A stretch of DNA of 64,000 nucleotides, from NCBI GenBank assembly GCA_021777105.1, contig JAIQZQ010000115.1, positions 1 to 64,000 on the forward strand, read 5' to 3'. The notes beneath the pieces are model-generated. The model worked only from the letters and a program-made list of their open reading frames with translations. It searched no databases and was not told where the DNA came from. Each line of letters opens with the position of its first letter. Position 1 is the first letter of the stretch. The DNA comes from Candidatus Anammoxibacter sp. GTDB taxonomy: Bacteria > Planctomycetota > Brocadiia > Brocadiales > Anammoxibacteraceae. Positions 49,772 through 59,401 of this stretch are shown here, one piece after another. The translations under genes were made by a program, and so were the position numbers.

Positions 49772-52200
49772 TATGTTCTCCTTTCAAAAGGCAAGTCTAT
49801 TATAAAACTAGCGCCCCGCTTCGGCTTGCTTATAACGCGGATATCGCCACCGAAGTCCTTAATTATCCCATAACAGACTGAAAGGCCGAGCCCGGTGCCC
49901 TTGCTGCCTTCCTTTGTTGTGAAAAACGGCTCAAATATATTCTCCATATTCTCCGGTGAAATGCCGGCTCCGTTGTCGCTGATTTTTATCCTAATTCCCG
50001 GATACGTTGATTCCGTGACAACCTCTACCATGCCTTGGTCGCCGGTTATGGCCGCTTCGGCGTTTTGAAGCAGGTTAAGGATTACCTGTTTTAGTTTATC
50101 CTCGACAATTAATATTTTTGGAAGGCCCGGTTCATACTGCCTTTTTAATGTGATTTTGCGTTGCGACAGTTTTTTGTTCATTAACAGGACAACATCGTCA
50201 ATTGTTTCGTGCAGGTTCACAAATTTTGGAACAGCGGTTGACGGTTTGTAAAAATCGCGCAGTTTTCTAACCAGCCCCGCCATTCTTTCGCACTCCTTAA
50301 TTGCCAGGCATAAAAGGTCTCTATCCTCTTCGTCCAAAGGCGCGTCGTCGCGGATTTGTTCCAGTATATTTGTCATGCCGAACAGGGGGTTGTTAAATTC
50401 ATGGGCGATTGATCCTGTAAGTTTGCCTAATGCCGATAATTTATCCGAGTGTATTAACTGTTCGTTGGATCTCTTTAAATCCTCTTCCGCTTTTTTGCGT
50501 TCGGTTATGTCCTCCTTAACGGCCAGAAAGTGCGTTGTAACTCCGTTTCTATCTTTTAAAGGGGAGATCGTGGCTATCTCCCAGAAATGTTCCCCGTCTT
50601 TCTTCTTGTTGTGAAACTCGCCAATCCATGTGCCGCCGCCGGTAATTGTGTCCCAAAGTTGTTTATACATTTCGTCAGTGGTTTCGCCGGACTTTAATAT
50701 GCGTGGATTCTTGCCCAGCGTCTTGGACATTTCATATCCCGTAAGCTTGGTAAACTTAGGATTAACATACTCTATATCGCCTTTTGTGTCGGTGATTATA
50801 ACCGCCGCCGGGCTTTGCACCACGGCCTGGGAGAGTTTTCGCAGCTCTTCCTGGGCTCTGTCACGCTCAATTATCCTGCCTACCTGCGTTCCTATATGCG
50901 ACATTACATCCAGCAGCCGTTTATAAGGGCGCTCTTCCTTGTCTGAAAAGAATTCCATTACGGCAGCCACTTCGTCGCCAATTAACACGGGAAATGCCAA
51001 TCCTGTTTTAACTCCAATATCTTTGCCCATTTTAGCTCTTGGGAAATTCGAGTCTTTGTTCACGTCCATTATCCAGTCCGGCCGTCCGCTTGCCAAAACT
51101 CTTCCAGGCAAACCCTCGCCTGGGCTGAACTTTATATCCTTGCTGATATTTCTAAATATCTTAAACCTCTCTTCGTCTTTAATGTCCCATAAGCCGGACG
51201 AAACCAGGGCATTTGCCGCGTCTTTTGCAGGCTCCAGAATGTGGCCGATCGGCCATCCTGTAATTTTGCGCACGGTTTTAAGGCATATCATCATTGCTTC
51301 GTCCAGTGTCTTTGCCTCGTTTGCGGCTGTGGCGACTTGTTGAAGGGCCTGCACATAGAGATTTTCCTGCTTAAGCGCTATTTCCGTCTCTTTCCTCTCC
51401 GCGTTTTCTTTTAAAAGCCGTTCATTGGTCTCTGTTAGCTCAATGGTCTTTTCTCCTATTAAATCTTCGAGATGATCGCGATATCGAGCCATCTCATTTT
51501 CCGCCCGTTTTCTTGCCGCCGCTTCTTGCTCTAACTTAAGGTTTGTTTCGCTTAGCTTTTGATAATTCTTTATCCGCGTATGTTCAAAACGGCGAAAAGC
51601 CAAGGCTATAAGGAAAGAGGACAGCATGCCGGCAATTATCAAAACTATCTGGGTTTGCCTGAAACGCCGCAAATCATGATGCATAATCTGTTGAAGCCTG
51701 GTTTCAACCAAATCGGCCTTGGTTATGAATTTGTCAAATTTAGCGTCATATTGCTGGTCTATAACGCTTCCGGGGCCTGAGGTTGAGACGGCGTTTAATC
51801 TCAGCCTGGTGATCTCTATAAACTCGTTAAGTTCATTATGCACAGCGTTAATTATGCGGCGCATCTCTATATCCTTTAGAGGGCGAAACTTGCCTTCCGC
51901 GTTTTCGCCTCCTTCAAGCATGGCATGCGTATACCAATCCGCCTCTTTTAGACGCTCCCACACAACTTCAATATTTTCATTGCTGTCTCCGCTAATTATC
52001 TCCTCAAACCACAAATGCGCTGTTGTCGCCTGCAGCTTGATCTCCATGGCGGCATCAACCAACGGCGCATATCTTGAACTCATCCTGTCTCCTTTGTAAA
52101 AGCTGTACCCCAGCATACAGGCGACTGAGAATCCTATTGCCCCTATTACCAGATACATTTTCCAAAGGGAAAGTCCCGGCGGTTTAATGTTGGCAGTCAT
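49771..52200 (-). CDS. Sensor histidine kinase with GAF and PAS domains
   Basis: The 809 residues run in order: membrane helix (about 14-34), periplasmic helical sensor region, second membrane helix (about 185-205), coiled coil (210-275), GAF domain (about 285-435), PAS-PAC (about 445-575), HisKA with H600 in GSIAHEFNNPL, and HATPase_c (about 690-805) with DNGAGISPENM and GTGLGLSVCYGI. It autophosphorylates and passes phosphate to the downstream regulator. AAGGAAAC precedes the ATG. The signal is unknown. Confidence 0.9.
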   Translation of the reverse strand: MTANIKPPGLSLWKMYLVIGAIGFSVACMLGYSFYKGDRMSSRYAPLVDAAMEIKLQATTAHLWFEEIISGDSNENIEVVWERLKEADWYTHAMLEGGENAEGKFRPLKDIEMRRIINAVHNELNEFIEITRLRLNAVSTSGPGSVIDQQYDAKFDKFITKADLVETRLQQIMHHDLRRFRQTQIVLIIAGMLSSFLIALAFRRFEHTRIKNYQKLSETNLKLEQEAAARKRAENEMARYRDHLEDLIGEKTIELTETNERLLKENAERKETEIALKQENLYVQALQQVATAANEAKTLDEAMMICLKTVRKITGWPIGHILEPAKDAANALVSSGLWDIKDEERFKIFRNISKDIKFSPGEGLPGRVLASGRPDWIMDVNKDSNFPRAKMGKDIGVKTGLAFPVLIGDEVAAVMEFFSDKEERPYKRLLDVMSHIGTQVGRIIERDRAQEELRKLSQAVVQSPAAVIITDTKGDIEYVNPKFTKLTGYEMSKTLGKNPRILKSGETTDEMYKQLWDTITGGGTWIGEFHNKKKDGEHFWEIATISPLKDRNGVTTHFLAVKEDITERKKAEEDLKRSNEQLIHSDKLSALGKLTGSIAHEFNNPLFGMTNILEQIRDDAPLDEEDRDLLCLAIKECERMAGLVRKLRDFYKPSTAVPKFVNLHETIDDVVLLMNKKLSQRKITLKRQYEPGLPKILIVEDKLKQVILNLLQNAEAAITGDQGMVEVVTESTYPGIRIKISDNGAGISPENMENIFEPFFTTKEGSKGTGLGLSVCYGIIKDFGGDIRVISKPKRGASFIIDLPFERRT

Positions 52201-52632
52201 AATGTTTCCTTGTATTGCAGAACTGATTGAAATGTTTTTTTACTCAATTAGAGAGTATGTAATAACATAATGACGGCAAAATCACAAGCGCATATTACTT
52301 TGGTATTTTTGCGGGAAAAACGAACATGGTTTACGATATTATTGATTAGCGATAACTGCAACAGGTTGATCAGTTTCCGTTTTGTAATTATTACAAAAAT
52401 GCGTCCCGATTTTACAACATTTATGCTAAAATGGCAGTTGTTAACATGTTGTAATTAAGACCTTTATATTCAATTATTTATATTACAGGCCCTGGAAACC
52501 CAACAATATTGTGTAAACTTTAAGTTGAGGCCATTACTGATATAATCTGTCAGACTGATTGCCATAAAACGGCGCTGTTTTTGCTTTTTAATTCTATTTA
52601 TTATAAATCGAGAACTATTTTGAGCGAAAAAA
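52201..52632. other. Divergent intergenic region
   Basis: 432 bases between the histidine kinase and the caspase-like gene, which are transcribed away from each other. Promoters for both must lie here. TTTTGTAATTATTACAAAA (52378-52397) is a palindrome and ACAACAT ... ATGTTGT flanks the following 40 bases; both are possible operator sites. No gene is seen. Confidence 0.4.
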
Positions 52633-55200
52633 ATGAAAATATTACTTAAACAAATGGGCTGCCGCTATTTTAAGCATTTAACCTTTATCTCTATAATTTC
52701 AGCTTTTGTTTTTTGCCAATTAACAGTCAAGGCCGCCGGCAAAATAGACGGCAATGCCGCTATAGCAAATGTTAATGCAACTGCGGAAGTAGTAGCAATC
52801 GCTATTGAAGCGTCGGCGTCTGTCGTAAGCATTGACGAGTCTGTAAACATATCCGGCTCTGTTGTTTTATCCCCTAACAGCCGCTTTGCCCGCGGAAATT
52901 TGTTGCGTAATAAGGTAAAACTTATAAGCATAAATTCAAACGGGGAGTATGGCGAAATAATTGAGACAGGGCTTGTTCTAAAAAACAGAACAATCAGATA
53001 TGAATTTAAAGATGTAAGGATGGATGTTTTGGGGGTATGGAGATTTCAGGCAAGTATTGAGGCCGGCTCCATTTCGTCGTCCGAATTGATTAGCGTAGAA
53101 GTAAAGGGATCGCAAAGGAAGGCTGCCGGCTATGCCGTTATTGTTGAAGGCAGGGCAAAAGGCGACTCCGGCATTGAGTCGCACAACCTTACAACCATGG
53201 GTATATACAACCTGCTGTTAAACCGCGGATTTTTAGATGATGATATTTACAATTTTAATTTTGACGCATCTCAAGCCGGCGTGGATGAGGAGCCGGCCAG
53301 AGCTAATGTTTTAGACATAATCACAAATTGGGCGGGCGACAAAATGAACGACGTTCCCGCTCCATTGTATTTAATATTTGTCGGACATGGTGAAAGGGGC
53401 GAGTTTCTTATATTTCCTGATGAAATTGAGGCTGATGATCTTGTGAATGCGTTACAGGGCCTTGAAGCCAGTTTAACCGGCGAAGCCGGTAATCAACCTA
53501 TTGTAACCGTTATAGGCGCAAACCACTCGGGTAGTTTTATTCCGGCTCTTTCAAAATCAGGCTCCAACAGAGTTGTTATAACAAGCTGCGACAGCAATGA
53601 AATTGCGTATAAAGGCGGTTTGGCTATTGGGGACGCAATACGGCACGGCGATTATTTTGTGTTTGATTTGTTTAATCAGGCAGCAAAAGGGCACAGTTTG
53701 AAAAGAGCGTATGAAATAGCTACGCACAATATTTCAGAATACACTGAAAATGAGATCGGCAACGGCATGATAGGCGCCGACGCAGGCAACGGGCAATATT
53801 TCGATAAATCGGGGCAACACCCTTTGTTGGATGATAATGGTGACGGGGTCGGAAGTTTCGGCGAGCTTTCATCTTTTGGCGGCAAGGATGGGAACGTTGC
53901 GTTTGGCGTTTTTTTGGGAATTGACGCGGGCGTAGGGTTTTTAGAAATAGAAGATGTTACGCAAACTATTGTGGTTGAGCCGGGTGAATCCGGCCCGCAA
54001 CTGTTTGTCGATGTTAACAACTCATCTTTTGTAAGCGATGTATGGGTGGAAATAGCGTCGCCGGGCCACATTTTAACAACTGAAAATAAAAACACAACGG
54101 AACAACAAACAATTGAGCTGCCTGTTTTTCGTTTTAATGATTTTGACGCTGAAAACAGTAGGTACATATGGAATGATTTTAGCGAAAACAGCGGTTTTGA
54201 TGATTTTACAAGAATAGGCGAATATGAAGTGTTTTATTTTGCCAAGGATAAAAATGGATTAATTGCGTCATTTAAAGAGTCTGATGTGTACAAGAATGAG
54301 GAGTTTAACAAACCTCCATCCAGCTTCAGCCCTGTTTCGCCTAAAAACGGCGCGCAGACCGCCGTGGCGCTTGTATTTGATTGGGAAGACAGCATTGATC
54401 CGGACATTGATCCTCTTGAAAATGAAAAAGGGGAAGAGGAAAATGTGTCATACACGTTGACGCTTTCATTGGACAAATCATTTAATGACATCTTTTTTCA
54501 GAGAAAAAAGTTGAAATCAAGCTTTGCCGTTGTTGATCGGGAGGCGAATTTACGAGACAAAACTACATATTTTTGGACTGTAACGGCATTTGACGTGGCA
54601 GGAGGAACAACGCAAATGAGCGGCAACTCCGCGGCTTTTACGCTTAATGAACAGGCGGAGCCGATAAGTTTTACGTCAAGTCTTTCAAACGGTTTTCCCG
54701 GTTTTATAAAAGGAGTTATCTTTGACAATGATACGGCCTCGGGCATTGCCGGGGCGACAATTGCCGTAAATAATCAAACCGTTTCAATTGAGACGACAAA
54801 AAACGGGTCCTACTTCATTGAATTGCCGTCCGGCCAATATTCCGTTTCGTATAGCGCAGGCGGTTATGAGTCCAAAAACGGCGCTGTCGCGGTTAATTCT
54901 ATTTCCACTACTTTAATGAATATAGGCCTAAGCCGGGTTAATAATATAGCCGCTATTTTTGGGCGTATTGATGACAATGAGACGCTTGAGCCGATTGGGG
55001 CGGCTAAAATAACTCTGGCGAACAAAACAACCAGAATGTCAACCAGCTCAGACGATGAAGGCAGGTTTGAGTTTAATCAACTTAAAGCCGGAACATATAT
55101 GATTACCGCCTTGAAACCCGGGTACAAAAAGGCATCCAGATCAATTAATCTTGGCGCGGAAGATAGCATGGAGTTAAATTTAAGTCTGCAAAAAAGGTAG
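52633..55200 (+). CDS. Secreted caspase-like (C13/C25-type) pseudo-protease with regulatory-like domains
   Basis: The 855 residues begin with a signal peptide (1-36, FISIISAFVFCQLTVKAAG). An Ig-like segment (50-165) follows, then a legumain/gingipain-like fold (about 170-390): the catalytic-His strand LIFVGHGERG with H252. The strand VTVIGANHSGSFI carries N297 where active members have Cys (usual form DSCHSGS). Downstream are fibronectin-like parts (560-690) and two carboxypeptidase-regulatory-like beta domains (about 705-775 and 780-850). The His is kept and the Cys lost, so it is probably catalytically dead, acting as a surface binding scaffold. The closest families are large exported proteins of environmental bacteria. 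Confidence 0.75.
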   Translation: MKILLKQMGCRYFKHLTFISIISAFVFCQLTVKAAGKIDGNAAIANVNATAEVVAIAIEASASVVSIDESVNISGSVVLSPNSRFARGNLLRNKVKLISINSNGEYGEIIETGLVLKNRTIRYEFKDVRMDVLGVWRFQASIEAGSISSSELISVEVKGSQRKAAGYAVIVEGRAKGDSGIESHNLTTMGIYNLLLNRGFLDDDIYNFNFDASQAGVDEEPARANVLDIITNWAGDKMNDVPAPLYLIFVGHGERGEFLIFPDEIEADDLVNALQGLEASLTGEAGNQPIVTVIGANHSGSFIPALSKSGSNRVVITSCDSNEIAYKGGLAIGDAIRHGDYFVFDLFNQAAKGHSLKRAYEIATHNISEYTENEIGNGMIGADAGNGQYFDKSGQHPLLDDNGDGVGSFGELSSFGGKDGNVAFGVFLGIDAGVGFLEIEDVTQTIVVEPGESGPQLFVDVNNSSFVSDVWVEIASPGHILTTENKNTTEQQTIELPVFRFNDFDAENSRYIWNDFSENSGFDDFTRIGEYEVFYFAKDKNGLIASFKESDVYKNEEFNKPPSSFSPVSPKNGAQTAVALVFDWEDSIDPDIDPLENEKGEEENVSYTLTLSLDKSFNDIFFQRKKLKSSFAVVDREANLRDKTTYFWTVTAFDVAGGTTQMSGNSAAFTLNEQAEPISFTSSLSNGFPGFIKGVIFDNDTASGIAGATIAVNNQTVSIETTKNGSYFIELPSGQYSVSYSAGGYESKNGAVAVNSISTTLMNIGLSRVNNIAAIFGRIDDNETLEPIGAAKITLANKTTRMSTSSDDEGRFEFNQLKAGTYMITALKPGYKKASRSINLGAEDSMELNLSLQKR

Positions 55201-55388
55201 CATACGGTTTTTACGCTCAATATTTTTCAAAAATACCGTATGTTAACTATTGCTTTATTAATCAAAAAAGTTTAGCATACAACGCTTGTGAACCATAGAA
55301 GGCTTGGAATTGCAGGTCAAAAATTGTTTGCGGGCTTTATTTTTGCCGCTAACTTTAAATATAAACTTTCAATAAACGAGAAGAAATT

Positions 55389-56312
55389 ATGAAACAGAAA
55401 CCATTTATAAAATCAATGAAAGTCGTGCCTATTGCGATAGGCGGAATCCTTATTATTAGTTTTATTTTTCTTACATTCTTTTTGGGCCACTCCATAAAAT
55501 TAGGGGTTGAACGTTTTGGGCCAATGATAACAAAGACCTCGGTTACGCTTGAGGGCGCGGAGCTGTCGTTGTTTACAGGGAACGGCCAGATAACAGGGCT
55601 GGTTATAGGCAATCCTGAAGGGTTTAAAACCCCGTATGCGATGTCTATGGGCAAGGTTCGGCTTGAGGTGGATACAAGATCGCTTTTTTCAAACAGCATA
55701 GTGATAAGGCAAGTGCTGATTGAAGGGCCCGAGATCACTTTTGAAGCGTCTGAGAACGGCAGTAACATAAAGGCTCTTCAAAGGAATATTGAAGGCGATC
55801 CTGAAAAGAAAAAAGATGATGATACCGCGAAGGCGGCTGCGAAGGCTGCAGCTGAAAAAGAGGCGAAGGAAGAGAAGGCTAAATCAAAAACAGATAAATC
55901 GGAAAAAAAATCACGCAAAAAGATATTGATTAGAAATCTTGTTATCAGAGACGGCAAAATAAACATCAGCGGCAAAAGAATGAACGGCAAAACCCTTACC
56001 ATACCGTTGCCTGCTATTGTGCGCGAAGATTTAGGGAAAAAATTTAATGAAAAGATGTCTAAGGGTGTTGGGGTAAAAGAAAAAAAGAGGGAGAAGTTGA
56101 GGGAAAGGATGAGAAAACAACGCGCCAGGGGGCTCCGTCCAGATGAATTGGCCTCAAGCTTATTTGACATTATATCTGAAGGAGCAGTTTCCGCAGTTTC
56201 GTCATCAGGCGCCTTGAGGGTTCAGAATAAACCCGTTGAGAAACTGAAAACATCGGTTGAAGAGGGTAAAACCAAGGCGATTGATAAGTTAAAGGCGTTA
56301 ATGGGCAATTAA
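55389..56312 (+). CDS. AsmA-like envelope protein
   Basis: The 307 residues have one N-terminal membrane helix (about 13-33), then AsmA/DUF748-like beta repeats (VTLEGAELSLFTGNGQITGL; IVIRQVLIEGPEITFE). A highly charged Lys- and Glu-rich linker follows (about 135-178), then a second beta part (LIRNLVIRDGKINISG) and a basic helical end. AsmA-type proteins bridge the inner membrane and periplasm and take part in phospholipid transport and outer-membrane homeostasis. GAGAAG precedes the ATG. It is short for the family, as stand-alone small AsmA proteins are. Confidence 0.7.
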   Translation: MKQKPFIKSMKVVPIAIGGILIISFIFLTFFLGHSIKLGVERFGPMITKTSVTLEGAELSLFTGNGQITGLVIGNPEGFKTPYAMSMGKVRLEVDTRSLFSNSIVIRQVLIEGPEITFEASENGSNIKALQRNIEGDPEKKKDDDTAKAAAKAAAEKEAKEEKAKSKTDKSEKKSRKKILIRNLVIRDGKINISGKRMNGKTLTIPLPAIVREDLGKKFNEKMSKGVGVKEKKREKLRERMRKQRARGLRPDELASSLFDIISEGAVSAVSSSGALRVQNKPVEKLKTSVEEGKTKAIDKLKALMGN

Positions 56313-56356
56313 CTCCTTCATTCAGATATTGATATTGGTTCAGCAGAGAAATAGCC

Positions 56357-57268
56357 ATGGTTGATGATCAAAAAGATAACACGCGTGTCCTTATAGTTGA
56401 CGACAATGAAAAAAACCTGAAAATACTTAGCGTTATATTGCGAAAAACAAGCTATCAGGTAAGCGAAGCCCGAGACGGTTTGCAAGCCATTGAAATTGCG
56501 AACAAGATAGTTCCGGATATCATCCTGCTGGATGTTATGATGCCTGAACTGAATGGGTATGAAACATGCGAACGAATAAAAGCCGACGCAAGAACAAAAG
56601 ACGCGCCTATAATATTTATATCAGCGAATATTGCCACTGAAGATGTGTTGAAGGGGTTTGAGGCCGGAGGGGCCGACTATGTGACCAAACCTTTTAATTC
56701 CGCGATACTTTTGGCAAAAATCAAAACCCATCTGGAATTGGCGCAAAAAACCAAACAGCTCCAAACCCTTGCTGAAAAAGACGGCCTTACACAACTTGCA
56801 AACCGCAGGAAATTTGATGAATTTATAGCTGAGGAGTGGCGTCGATGCCTTCGCGATAACGCGCCGATTGCCGCGATAATGATTGATATAGACCACTTTA
56901 AGCTTTACAACGACACTTACGGCCACCAACAGGGAGACGCTGCGTTAAAAAAAGTCGCCGGCGTTATTGGAGAAGTTTGCCGACGGCCGGGCGATCTGGC
57001 CGCGCGTTACGGCGGCGAAGAGTTTGCCGCTATTTTAAGCGGCACGGATATTGAGACCGCCTCCAACATTGCCGAGAAAATCTGCAGAATAACCGAACAG
57101 CTTTGCATACCTCATAAAACCTCAAAGGTAAAAGACACCGTCACCATTAGCGTCGGCGTGGCCGCGACTGTGCCGAACAATGAATCGCAACCCGAACAAT
57201 TAATCAAAATGGCCGACAAACAACTCTACGAAGCCAAAACCACGGGCCGCAATCAGGTCAAATCTTAG
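56357..57268 (+). CDS. Response regulator with diguanylate cyclase output (PleD-like)
   Basis: The 303 residues have a receiver domain (about 8-125) with phospho-acceptor Asp in IILLDVMMPELNG and Lys in VTKPFN. A GGDEF domain (about 140-300) has active site GGEEF at 219-223. The inhibitory site RPGD (R210, D213) lies five residues before it, so product inhibition by c-di-GMP is expected. It synthesises c-di-GMP from two GTP when phosphorylated. The gene follows the AsmA-like gene by 44 bases; no cognate kinase adjoins. Confidence 0.93.
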   Translation: MVDDQKDNTRVLIVDDNEKNLKILSVILRKTSYQVSEARDGLQAIEIANKIVPDIILLDVMMPELNGYETCERIKADARTKDAPIIFISANIATEDVLKGFEAGGADYVTKPFNSAILLAKIKTHLELAQKTKQLQTLAEKDGLTQLANRRKFDEFIAEEWRRCLRDNAPIAAIMIDIDHFKLYNDTYGHQQGDAALKKVAGVIGEVCRRPGDLAARYGGEEFAAILSGTDIETASNIAEKICRITEQLCIPHKTSKVKDTVTISVGVAATVPNNESQPEQLIKMADKQLYEAKTTGRNQVKS

Positions 57269-57353
57269 AAAATCGTAGTGAGTAACTACTGATTTGGCCG
57301 CCCTTTTAAACACTCAGATAATTATACTTTACGATTTTAACGGGAACTAAAAC

Positions 57354-58400
57354 ATGCTGATACTAGGCATTGAATCAACATGCGACGAGACTGCGGCGTC
57401 TGTTGTTAAGGACGGAAACGAAGTCCTGTCAAACATAGTTGCTTCGCAGGAAAAATTGCACCTTGAGTTCGGCGGCGTTGTGCCGGAGATTGCGTGCAGG
57501 GCGCATCTGGACGCGATTACCATTGTTATAGACAAAGCCGTTTCCGGCGCGAATATTGAGCTTAAAGATTTAGACGCTATAGCGGTGGCAAACACGCCTG
57601 GTCTGGTCGGCGCCTTGCTTATCGGCGTAACAGCGGCCAAAAGCATGGCGTGGGCGTTAAACATCCCGCTAATTGCGGTAAACCACCTTTACGCGCACCT
57701 ATATTCAGTAAACCTTTCGCAAAAGCGTGTTCAATATCCGCTTATTGGACTTTTGGCTTCAGGCGGGCATACCAGCCTGTTTCTGGCTGAAAACGTCACT
57801 GACTATAAATATCTGGGCGGCACTCTGGACGATGCGGCGGGCGAGGCGTTTGATAAAGTGTCGAAAATATTGGGGCTGGGTTATCCCGGCGGGCCTGAGA
57901 TCGACAAGGCGTCAAAAAGCGGCTTTAGAGATGCCGTGAAGTTTCCGCGTTCATACCTTAAAAAGGATTCGCTTGATTTCAGTTTTAGCGGATTAAAAAC
58001 AGCGGTTTTGTACCACTATTACGGCAAACCCGGATTCAAAAACAGCGTGGATAGAGAAACAAAGGCATGCGCGTCTCCTCATTCGATTGGCGACATAGCC
58101 GCCAGTTTTCAGGAGGCGGTCGTGGAGGTGTTGGTAAACAAGACCATGTTGGCCTTTCAGAAACAGAAGCGTATTTCAAGCCCAGCCGGCATTGCCGTTG
58201 GCGGCGGAGTTACAAGAAACGCTAGGTTAAGGGAGAAGTTTGAAGAGGCCGCAAATGATATGGACATTCCCGTGCATTACCCTGAACCGGAACATTGCAC
58301 GGACAACGCCGCAATGATAGCCGGGCTGGCCTTTCACAATTTCAAAAAAGGAGACGCCGCAGGCCTGGCGCTGGAAGCCTTTCCCAACTATAGGCGGTAA
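57354..58400 (+). CDS. tsaD: tRNA N6-threonylcarbamoyladenosine synthase subunit
   Basis: TsaD transfers the threonylcarbamoyl group to A37 of ANN-decoding tRNAs with TsaB and TsaE. The 348 residues show ESTCDETAASV near 7, EIACRAHLD, the metal-binding NHLYAHLYS, LLASGGHTSL, GLGYPGGPEID, FSFSGLKTAV and the C-terminal CTDNAAMIA. All are standard for bacterial TsaD (Kae1/Gcp). The gene stands alone. Confidence 0.97.
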   Translation: MLILGIESTCDETAASVVKDGNEVLSNIVASQEKLHLEFGGVVPEIACRAHLDAITIVIDKAVSGANIELKDLDAIAVANTPGLVGALLIGVTAAKSMAWALNIPLIAVNHLYAHLYSVNLSQKRVQYPLIGLLASGGHTSLFLAENVTDYKYLGGTLDDAAGEAFDKVSKILGLGYPGGPEIDKASKSGFRDAVKFPRSYLKKDSLDFSFSGLKTAVLYHYYGKPGFKNSVDRETKACASPHSIGDIAASFQEAVVEVLVNKTMLAFQKQKRISSPAGIAVGGGVTRNARLREKFEEAANDMDIPVHYPEPEHCTDNAAMIAGLAFHNFKKGDAAGLALEAFPNYRR

Positions 58401-58562
58401 TGCGCAAAGGTTATATAAAATCATGTTGATTTGCTCGTAAAGGTGTTGCCGCTCTTGTTTTTGTCATTTTAGCCCCAGTTTGATATAATAAATTCAGGTT
58501 TCAATACTTTGTCAAAATAGAGAGTTTTGATGGTTTGGAAAGGGAATTTAGCGTGAAGAAAA

Positions 58563-58724
58563 ATGAAAACGGCAAAGGAAATGGCGGAGATCAAGTATTT
58601 GCTTGAGAATTCTAAAAAGGAAATAAATCAGGATCTTGAAGTGTTTAAACAGGATGTAAGAAGGAAAGTGCAAACAAGGCCTGACGTTGCGAGTGTAATT
58701 TTAAGAAAATGGCTTCGCCGGTGA
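58563..58724 (+). CDS. Small hypothetical protein (53 residues)
   Basis: The frame from ATG 58563 encodes MKTAKEMAEIKYLLENSKKE, then a helical, charged middle and the end DVASVILRKWLRR. PDVASVILRKWL is reminiscent of the C-terminal end of FliF-like or related helical segments, but this is weak. GAAG lies just upstream. It fills part of the gap between tsaD and the next minus-strand gene and could be noise. Confidence 0.4.
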   Translation: MKTAKEMAEIKYLLENSKKEINQDLEVFKQDVRRKVQTRPDVASVILRKWLRR

Positions 58725-58764
58725 GCCTTGCGTTCTGGAAAGCCCGGTTTTTAGCTGTAAACCG

Positions 58765-59178
58765 TTATTTGCCGTCCCATGCGTTGACTGTCTTTTTTAT
58801 GTATTCAAGAATATTGCTGAATACGCCGTTGTCTCCGATTTTAAACTGCTTGTCCAAAAATATGATTGACTCGCCCTGAATTCCAACGTCAAATTCTATT
58901 GCCAACGATCTCTGAGTTTCCGTATATTTGCAATTGTCGTCAATCTCATGCAGAGTGTAACGAAAGTCTATAGACACTGCAAACTTAAACGCGCCTGATC
59001 TGTTATTGTATTCCGGTTCTTCAGGATGTTCAATTACGGCTTCGCCGCATTCCAGATATGCGGCCAGGCCGTCCTTAAAGCGTTTCATATTGGCCTTTGC
59101 ATGATAACAGGCAAAGTCGTGTTCGTTTTTTCTTTTGCCGCACAGCCGCGCAATCTCGTCATATTTTGTGTTTGCCAA
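58765..59178 (-). CDS. Hypothetical cytosolic protein
   Basis: The 137 residues are preceded by AAAGGG at good spacing, and codon use is like that of neighbours. No membrane segment or signal peptide is present. The protein is mixed alpha-beta, with CYHAKANMKRFKDGLAAYLE, KFAVSIDFRYTLHEIDD and LAIEFDVGIQGESIIFLD. The family is not recognised. Confidence 0.65.
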   Translation of the reverse strand: MANTKYDEIARLCGKRKNEHDFACYHAKANMKRFKDGLAAYLECGEAVIEHPEEPEYNNRSGAFKFAVSIDFRYTLHEIDDNCKYTETQRSLAIEFDVGIQGESIIFLDKQFKIGDNGVFSNILEYIKKTVNAWDGK

Positions 59179-59401
59179 TGCTAAACCCTTTCATTATTAT
59201 GGAACCGCAATATTATAAATTGGCCTTTAAATGATTGATTAAAGCGCTATTTGTAAAAATATCAACTTTTTTTTGTAAAAAAAGATGTTATTTGTTAGTT
59301 GCTGCTAATAAATAATCTAATTATTGCCGCCTGAATTTGGTATAATTTTCTCTTTTTCTAAGAATCCCTAAATCAAAAACAATATCCGCGCGCAAATAGA
59401 T

